The notes below the pieces were generated by a model that worked only from the letters and a program-made list of their open reading frames with translations, was not told the DNA's origin and did not search any database. From RGIG7450 sp045633565 (GTDB lineage Bacteria > Bacillota > Clostridia > RUG12999): 64,000 bases of DNA. Numbering within the stretch: position 1 is the first letter of the stretch; each line of letters opens with the position of its first letter. Made by a program: the position numbers and the translations under genes. The stretch is taken from contig JAZQYO010000011.1 of assembly GCA_045633565.1 (NCBI GenBank), positions 62,001 through 126,000 of the forward strand. Direction: 5' to 3'. Below, piece by piece: positions 58,310 to 64,000 of the stretch.

Positions 58310-59692
58310 TTAAACAACACCTCCTGAATCTTCATTAAACACTTTCTCAAGCTGTGCCACCGGCATAGGCTTGTAATAGAAATATCCCTGAAGAAAATCA
58401 CAGCCGGCTTTTATTGCCGCCTCTTCTTGTTCTTTCGTTTCTACACCTTCGCACAATGTCTTAAATCCGATATCGGAAGCTGTGCGAATAATGTTTTTCA
58501 AAATAATAAATCCTGTATCTGTACCCGAATTCTGTGTTATTGTTTTGTCGATTTTCACAATAGAAATATCAAGATGCTGCAAATCTCCAAAAGTTGTATA
58601 TCCGCTTCCAAAATCATCGAGCAGGATAGATATACCTTTTTCTTTAAGAGTTGACAGGTTATCTATCATTTGTTTTCTTGCATCGTTGGTTATGTTTTTA
58701 TCCTCTAATATTTCAATCGCCAGACACGAAAACTTCAAATCATACTTTTCGGCAATACCAATTATTTTCTCTGCAAACTGAGGATCACACAAGGTTGACC
58801 TTGAAAAATTGATAGTATATTTATATGATTCCCTTTGTTTTTTATCATTTGAAATCCATTTACAGTTTTTTTCAAAAATATAATAATCGAATTTATCATT
58901 TAGTCCTACAGAATTTACTGCAGACAAAAAGCTGTGGGGACTTAAAATGCCCTCACTTTCTGAATTCAAACGAGACAAAACCTCTGCGCCAATTATTTTC
59001 TTTGTTTTTGCATCCAAAACAGGCTGATATTCAAGGAAGAATCGATTGTTATCAATTTCTTTTTCTATGTTATTTTCTATTTTTATCTTTTTTTCAAGAG
59101 CTTTTCCTCCGGTGACATTCCATTCGGCATACGGAATATTTTCGTTTTTAGCAAGTAAATACGCTTGTTTTGCACGACCTATTGTTTCATCAAACATAAC
59201 CTCTGTAGCAAAGGCAAAATATGCTCCTATTCTAATATCGATAATATTAAGAGCACTATGTTTCAGAAGACATTTATTCAATTCAGCAAAACAATTTTCG
59301 ATTTTCCAACGGGCAGTCTCTATATTCCATTTTGAGAAAACAACAAAGTTTTTTTCTCCATATATTGCAATATTACTTTCATCGCCATTTGAAAAAGCAT
59401 CCAGTAAGACTGCCTTTATTTCAGAAAAAACTACCGATGTTTGATGTGCAGAATGAAGACTTCTGAAGTTATCCAAAGATATTTTAGCATAGAGGATACA
59501 TCTATCCTCTTTTAATTTCCCTGATTTTTCAAAGGAAACTTTCAATTTACTTAAATTTACAAAGTCCTTTTCTTCGCTGCCGTTTGCAGTTTTGGCACCT
59601 TTTATGGCAAAATATATACCGATAGCAGCAAGAATAATAAAACATAGAATTAAAATGGTTATGATTATGTATGGGTATTCAAAAACTTTCAT
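58310..59692 (-). CDS. Membrane EAL-domain c-di-GMP phosphodiesterase with degenerate GGDEF
   Basis: 460 residues. One N-terminal transmembrane helix (about 8-30) is followed by a degenerate GGDEF-like domain (about 50-190, with YGEKNF where the active loop should be). The EAL domain (about 205-450) has AEVLSRL in the EAL position, IEILED, LLDDFGSGYTTFGDLQHLDI, VKIDKT and GVETKEQE. The metal-binding acids and the catalytic Lys and Glu are present, so activity is likely. Its direct junction with a glycosyltransferase gene suggests c-di-GMP control of the glycan pathway. Confidence 0.85.
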   Translation of the reverse strand: MKVFEYPYIIITILILCFIILAAIGIYFAIKGAKTANGSEEKDFVNLSKLKVSFEKSGKLKEDRCILYAKISLDNFRSLHSAHQTSVVFSEIKAVLLDAFSNGDESNIAIYGEKNFVVFSKWNIETARWKIENCFAELNKCLLKHSALNIIDIRIGAYFAFATEVMFDETIGRAKQAYLLAKNENIPYAEWNVTGGKALEKKIKIENNIEKEIDNNRFFLEYQPVLDAKTKKIIGAEVLSRLNSESEGILSPHSFLSAVNSVGLNDKFDYYIFEKNCKWISNDKKQRESYKYTINFSRSTLCDPQFAEKIIGIAEKYDLKFSCLAIEILEDKNITNDARKQMIDNLSTLKEKGISILLDDFGSGYTTFGDLQHLDISIVKIDKTITQNSGTDTGFIILKNIIRTASDIGFKTLCEGVETKEQEEAAIKAGCDFLQGYFYYKPMPVAQLEKVFNEDSGGVV

Positions 59693-59711
59693 ATGTTAAG
59701 CTCCTATTTTT

Positions 59712-60788
59712 TCATTTTGAAAAAGTCGGAAATTCCAAGCTTCCGCCTGAATGTTTAAGTCCTATTTTTTTTGCACTTTCAATGCACTTAATTCCATCTA
59801 TGCGCGCCCTTTTTTTGCGTCCGGGGATTTCCGTCAGAAGATACGGTATTCCAAATAAAAGCATTGCTTTTATTAAATTTGTCTTTGAAATACCTTTTCT
59901 TTTATATTCTGCCAGTATTTCAAACATGGCATAGTTTAACGCATTTTCACTAAATGCTTTCGTTTTACGATTCTCTTCCTTTAGCCATTTATAAAATTCG
60001 CAAAACTTACCCAAATCTATATTTTCCCTGAAATAAATCCCTTTGATATAAAACTTCTCTTGCTCCGGATTCATAACACCAAGGAGCTTGCCGCAATAGT
60101 TTTTTTGAATGGCAACAACTTCTTTACGCTGCTTTTCAAGAGTTGTTTCTGTAATCTGCTTATCGTGAAGTCTGTATATCATAAGATACTCGGGCATAAT
60201 CTCAATATCATAGCCTGCCATTACAAATCTTGTCCAAAGTTCCATATCTTCGGTGCAGGTGAAGTTTTTGTCATAACCCAAGTTTCTTATTGCATCAGCT
60301 TTTGCAATAATCCCGGGATGAAGTATCGGATTAGTAACCAAAAGCAACGCTTTTATGGATTCCTTGTCACTTTTTCCGCCACATCCTCCTGAAGAAATCA
60401 CTCCATTTTTAAGTGTCATAAATCTACAAGAAGATAGTGCAACTTTAGGATTATTCTCCATAAATTCATACTGCTTTTCAAGCCTTTCCGGCAGACATAT
60501 ATCATCTGCATCCATTCTTGCAATATATTTTCCTTGTGCAAGTGCGATTGCTTTATTAAGAGATAACGGGAGTCTTAAATTCACTTCGTTGGTATGTACT
60601 TTTATGCGTTCGTCAAGCTGTGCAAATCTATTTAATATTTCACCCGTGCTATCGGTGGAGCAGTCGTTAATCACAATAAGTTCAAAATCGCGAAATGTCT
60701 GATTTAAGACGCTTTCAATCGCGTCACGCAAATAATCTTCACCATTATACACACTCATTATTAAAGATATTTTAGGTGCTGTATTCAC
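59712..60788 (-). CDS. Family 2 glycosyltransferase
   Basis: 358 residues. GT-A signature ISLIMSVYNGEDYLRDAIES, then VINDCSTDST and the donor/metal site ARMDADDICLPERL. The C-terminal 130 residues are helical and basic, and there is no transmembrane segment. It probably adds one sugar to a surface polymer. Its start overlaps the upstream glycosyltransferase stop by 4 nt. Confidence 0.88.
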   Translation of the reverse strand: MNTAPKISLIMSVYNGEDYLRDAIESVLNQTFRDFELIVINDCSTDSTGEILNRFAQLDERIKVHTNEVNLRLPLSLNKAIALAQGKYIARMDADDICLPERLEKQYEFMENNPKVALSSCRFMTLKNGVISSGGCGGKSDKESIKALLLVTNPILHPGIIAKADAIRNLGYDKNFTCTEDMELWTRFVMAGYDIEIMPEYLMIYRLHDKQITETTLEKQRKEVVAIQKNYCGKLLGVMNPEQEKFYIKGIYFRENIDLGKFCEFYKWLKEENRKTKAFSENALNYAMFEILAEYKRKGISKTNLIKAMLLFGIPYLLTEIPGRKKRARIDGIKCIESAKKIGLKHSGGSLEFPTFSK

Positions 60789-61810
60789 TTATTACCACCC
60801 TTTCTCATACGCTTTAACTCTTTACAGAAATACAAAAAGTAAAATGCTAACTTGATTTTTTGTTTCTTCATCAAAAATATAGCAATTCGGCTCTTAAACG
60901 TAATATTTTCAAAATAAGCCTTTTTAATTTCCTCTTTATGTAAAGAACCTAATATAAGTTCCTTTAATTTTCCTACCGAATTAAAATGATTTCCTTCTGC
61001 CGCTGCCGCAAGTATTGCAAAACACATAAAACAAGAATAACGGGAAATCTGTTTATCAAAATCCTTTGGCTTTTCTGTGTTTAACTTACGCAGTCCTCTA
61101 ATCACATCTGCTATTTGCGTAATCTGATGCGTTTTAAAGTTTGTTGAAATGGAATCATTTCTTATTGTATAAAGATATATGGCATGTTTACTCATATAAA
61201 CCGTTTCTGCTTCCAAATAGCAAGGAACGATACAGCTTAAGTCCTCACCTAAAGAAATGGCAGGATTGACACCCAGCTGATGTTTTGTTGCAAGTTCACG
61301 CTTTATTGCCATACCCCACAAAAAATAGAATATGTGGTTCATATTTTTATCCGATAAAAGTTTTGGGAAGATTTTTTCTTCAATTTCTGATTTATTATAC
61401 AAGCCCTCATCGACTAAATCACAAACGGTTTCTCCTATTTTCCCATTGATACTGCATTTATAAGAAAAAGAAACAATATCAGCACCAGTTTCTCTGATGA
61501 TATTATGTGCTCTTTCTAATGCATCGGGAAGAAATGCATCATCGCCATCAAGGTGGAAAACATAATCTCCCTTTGCTGCTTTAATCCCCGCTTGTCTCGC
61601 ACTGACTAAGCCACCGTTCGCTTTATGTATTACTTGGATCCTTTGGTCTTTTTTTGCATATTCATCACAAATTGCTCCGCAGTTGTCAGGGGAACCATCA
61701 TCAACCAATATAAGCTCAAAATCAGTAAATGATTGCGAAAGAACACTATCAATGCATCTTTTTATGTATTTTTCAATATTATAAATCGGAACAATTACTG
61801 AAAACAGCAT
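60785..61810 (-). CDS. Family 2 glycosyltransferase
   Basis: 341 residues. FSVIVPIYNIEKYIKRCIDS, LVDDGSPDNCG and the DGDD site in FHLDGDDAFLPDALE are intact. The acceptor is unknown. It is close in layout to the upstream gene at 61822, suggesting duplication within the cluster. Confidence 0.88.
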   Translation of the reverse strand: MLFSVIVPIYNIEKYIKRCIDSVLSQSFTDFELILVDDGSPDNCGAICDEYAKKDQRIQVIHKANGGLVSARQAGIKAAKGDYVFHLDGDDAFLPDALERAHNIIRETGADIVSFSYKCSINGKIGETVCDLVDEGLYNKSEIEEKIFPKLLSDKNMNHIFYFLWGMAIKRELATKHQLGVNPAISLGEDLSCIVPCYLEAETVYMSKHAIYLYTIRNDSISTNFKTHQITQIADVIRGLRKLNTEKPKDFDKQISRYSCFMCFAILAAAAEGNHFNSVGKLKELILGSLHKEEIKKAYFENITFKSRIAIFLMKKQKIKLAFYFLYFCKELKRMRKGGNK

Positions 61811-61821
61811 CCTTAAAACTC

Positions 61822-62886
61822 CTATCTGTCTCTTAATATTACCATTAATTTCTGAAGCAAGAATAATTTATACTTCATAGCAAATGCAAACGCCGCCTGT
61901 TTTACAGGCAATCTATACCAAGGGTATGATTTTAATACATTTTGAATTTTCTCCTGAGTGCAGATTTCTTTTAATCTTTTCTTAAGATGAGAAAATTTTA
62001 TTTTTTTGTCTCTTGCGTGCATAATCTCTTGGGAACACAAAATCCTTCCAAAACCTTGCACCAATCTATCTAAATAAATCTTATATTCACACTTTTCGCT
62101 TATTTCTGCAATTCGTTTTTCAAGCTCATCTAAAAATACGATGCTTTTCTCGAATCTCTCTTTGTTGTATGATTTTGAAAGAGAATCTTCATTACGGCAA
62201 TAGCAGTAGTAGCTATCCGGAACACCAACTGCACTTTGGGAATTTTTTATAAAGTCAACCATAAACAATGTATCTTCAGACAATATTTTTCGTTCAGATA
62301 AAAACTCTAATTTTCTTTCACGAATCACAGAAGTTTTAAATATATTTTTACATACACTAACACCATATCGACTATCGTCCGGCTCATTTGGGAGCGCACC
62401 TACAACACCCAAAAGAAGTTTTTTCATATCTTCTTTTTTAAACGTGGTTTCTTCTTCGAAATAGGATTTTTTTATGTCACCACCGAACTTAGAAAACATA
62501 TTTCCGCCGACAAAAGAGATTCCTGATAAGCATAGGTCAACATTATATCTTTTTGCAGCATTATATAATGTTTCATACATCATTGGTTCCACATAATCAT
62601 CAGAATCAATGAAGCCTATATATTCGCCAGTTGCCGCATCAAGCCCTGTATTTCTTGCAAACCCAAGACCGCCGTTTTCCTTATGAATAACCTTAATTCG
62701 TGAATCTGTCTTTGAAATTTCATCACATAGCACGGCACATTCTTCCTTTGAACCGTCATCAACAATTATGATTTCTATATTTTTAAGAGTCTGATTTACA
62801 ATAGAATCCATACATCTCTTAAGGTATTTTTCTGTATTATATACAGGCACAATAATGCTCAAGTCCGGTTTTGTCACTTTCTTCAC
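61822..62886 (-). CDS. Family 2 glycosyltransferase
   Basis: 354 residues. LSIIVPVYNTEKYLKRCMDS, IVDDGSKEEC and GFIDSDDYVEPMMYETLYNA give the GT-A fold with its DxD-type site. The C-terminal region (about 230-350) is helical. The start overlaps the stop of the family 4 glycosyltransferase by 4 nt, so the two are translationally coupled. Confidence 0.88.
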   Translation of the reverse strand: MKKVTKPDLSIIVPVYNTEKYLKRCMDSIVNQTLKNIEIIIVDDGSKEECAVLCDEISKTDSRIKVIHKENGGLGFARNTGLDAATGEYIGFIDSDDYVEPMMYETLYNAAKRYNVDLCLSGISFVGGNMFSKFGGDIKKSYFEEETTFKKEDMKKLLLGVVGALPNEPDDSRYGVSVCKNIFKTSVIRERKLEFLSERKILSEDTLFMVDFIKNSQSAVGVPDSYYCYCRNEDSLSKSYNKERFEKSIVFLDELEKRIAEISEKCEYKIYLDRLVQGFGRILCSQEIMHARDKKIKFSHLKKRLKEICTQEKIQNVLKSYPWYRLPVKQAAFAFAMKYKLFLLQKLMVILRDR

Positions 62887-64000
62887 CTCTTGTCTATAAT
62901 GTTATTATATTGTTCTATTAAGATGTCTGTATACTCTGTGACATCCATTATATTATCGCTGATTTTCTCGCAGTTTGTTTTAAGTGTTTCATAGTATTCT
63001 GTATTACCAAGACACTTTTTTACTGCCTCAGCCAAAGATTCAGGTGTTGCGCTTGAAGCCAACACACCGGTTTTTCCATCTTCTACAAGTTCTGCCATTC
63101 CACCATAGTTCATCGTTACAACCGGAACCCCCATAGAATGAGATTCCAATATAGATAAAGGATTATTTTCATAACAAACTGACGGAGCAATAAGAAGCTT
63201 TGCATTTGCCATTAGGTCAGTAAGAGCTTTGCCTGCAACAAACCCTTTTAATGTAATATTGGGAATATTCTTTAAACATTCATCGTCAGGACCGTTTCCG
63301 CAAACAACGAAATTAACATCAGGTAATAGCCGTGCTGTACTCGCCAAAAGTTCAATACCTTTTTCCTTTGAAAGTCTGCCGACAAAAACAATGTATGGAT
63401 TTTGATCATCTGTTTTTGCCAAAATGCTATTCTTTTCAATAAAATTATGTATTGTAAAGGTTTTTCCGGAATATATGCTTGAGCTATTAACAAGCTTGTT
63501 TTCCAAAAATCTGCTCGGACATATATATAAATCAACCTTTTTGTACGTTTTCAAAAACGAATACAATTTTGCTTCAATCACACCTAAAAGGCTTTTGATT
63601 TTGGAGTTGTGAATACAATTATATTTCAGGCAATTCCATTTTGAGCCTTTTATACATCTTTCGCAGGGTTTTGCTTCATCAAATCCATACAAAAGATGAT
63701 TAGGGCAAATCATCTGATAGTCGTGAACTGTTTGCACAAGTGGGATATTTCTCTTTTTAACGGCATAAATAATTGATGGTGTGAGTTGAAAATTGATATT
63801 ATTCATGTGAACAATATCAGGCTTAAAATCATCTAAAACTTTGCCGATTTTCATATAGGCTTCCATTGAGTATATTATTTTAAAGGGATAGAAAAATCTC
63901 GACACACCCTTTGAATGAAAATCCATATTTGTCGTGTAAAGCTCCAAAGAATTTCCGACCGTATTTTTTTCATCGTACATGCCGAAATATTCAACTTCGT
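62883..64000 (-). CDS. Family 4 glycosyltransferase (partial, runs off the window)
   Basis: At least 371 residues are visible. The frame stays open past the ATG at 63980 to the edge (EVEYFGMYDEK), so the true start lies outside. GT-B features are VHDYQMICPNHLLYGF with a Cys-rich insertion (CERCIKGSKWNCLKYNC), the donor domain VFVGRLSKEKGIELLASTAR, and PLSILESHSMGVPVVTMNYG with the E-x7-E-type motif. It probably acts early in assembly of the surface glycan. Confidence 0.88.
   Translation of the reverse strand, partial: EVEYFGMYDEKNTVGNSLELYTTNMDFHSKGVSRFFYPFKIIYSMEAYMKIGKVLDDFKPDIVHMNNINFQLTPSIIYAVKKRNIPLVQTVHDYQMICPNHLLYGFDEAKPCERCIKGSKWNCLKYNCIHNSKIKSLLGVIEAKLYSFLKTYKKVDLYICPSRFLENKLVNSSSIYSGKTFTIHNFIEKNSILAKTDDQNPYIVFVGRLSKEKGIELLASTARLLPDVNFVVCGNGPDDECLKNIPNITLKGFVAGKALTDLMANAKLLIAPSVCYENNPLSILESHSMGVPVVTMNYGGMAELVEDGKTGVLASSATPESLAEAVKKCLGNTEYYETLKTNCEKISDNIMDVTEYTDILIEQYNNIIDKR

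Noticed and set aside
1..64000. CRISPR arrays, tRNA or rRNA genes
   Set aside because: No regularly spaced identical repeats with unique spacers and no tRNA or rRNA signatures were found on reading both strands. A covariance-model scan would be decisive.

Overview
The window comes from a low-GC, endospore-forming member of the Firmicutes, most likely class Clostridia. It carries a spoIIA operon (spoIIAA, spoIIAB, sigF), a SpoVB-MazG-HU-RqcP cluster, spoVG, an rpsU-yqeY pair and a ylxM-ffh-rpsP-khpA-rimM operon in the Gram-positive order. Promoters are TTGACA/TATAAT-like, Shine-Dalgarno sequences are strong, and TTG and GTG starts are common. I cannot name the species.

Layout. 1-1266 is chromosomal: a truncated gene of unknown function and a divergent AraC regulator. 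About 1277-26575 is one integrated, mobilisable element of about 25.3 kb. A large serine recombinase lies just inside its left end. The chromosomal halves of the two ends rejoin into a perfect bidirectional terminator (AAAAAGACCGC, loop TTCT, GCGGTCTTTTT) between the convergent araC and M23-peptidase genes. The element halves rejoin into a long imperfect palindrome, as expected of an attP site. The element holds a TnpW-like protein and a DUF6076-type zinc protein. It also holds a small secreted InlB-repeat protein and a seven-gene defence operon: HTH-Dam methylase, MutH/Sau3AI-like nuclease, HNH nuclease, zinc-ribbon peptide, second methylase and a Gabija-like OLD ATPase/UvrD helicase pair. 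A five-gene operon of membrane-associated proteins follows (zinc ribbons, SPFH-GYF_2, PH-like, tubby/LOR-like, HTH). Then come a SLOG-type gene with a putative invertible promoter and an adjacent tyrosine recombinase, a beta-helix/pore protein, a MobP-type relaxase with accessory protein, an origin-like region and two winged-helix replication-type proteins.

26587-55810 is ordinary chromosome: M23 peptidase, rpsU/yqeY, the potABCD polyamine transporter, spoIIA, the spoVB cluster, GNAT, spoVG and small proteins. It continues with a P-loop ATPase, a PpiC lipoprotein, an ECF sigma/anti-sigma-like pair, lgt, an AraC regulator, an amino-sugar operon (nucleotidyltransferase, phosphosugar mutase, nagB, nagA), the ffh-rpsP-rimM operon, xpt, and metF-metH. 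A decayed IS200-type transposase lies at 55.9-56.2 kb. It is followed by a leftward surface-glycan cluster (acyltransferase, four family-2 glycosyltransferases, an EAL-domain protein, one family-4 glycosyltransferase) that runs off the right edge.

The most notable signal is at 20131-20380. Two identical 20-bp dif-like sites in inverted orientation enclose a consensus promoter and lie beside a tyrosine recombinase gene. A fixed terminator sits outside one end and a SLOG-family gene outside the other. This has the layout of a phase-variation switch, currently in the orientation that points away from the SLOG gene. Other notable signals are the exact reconstruction of the element's attachment sites, a leader peptide whose ribosome-binding site is enclosed by a perfect 10-bp stem upstream of the tyrosine recombinase, and a leader motif recurring at four places.
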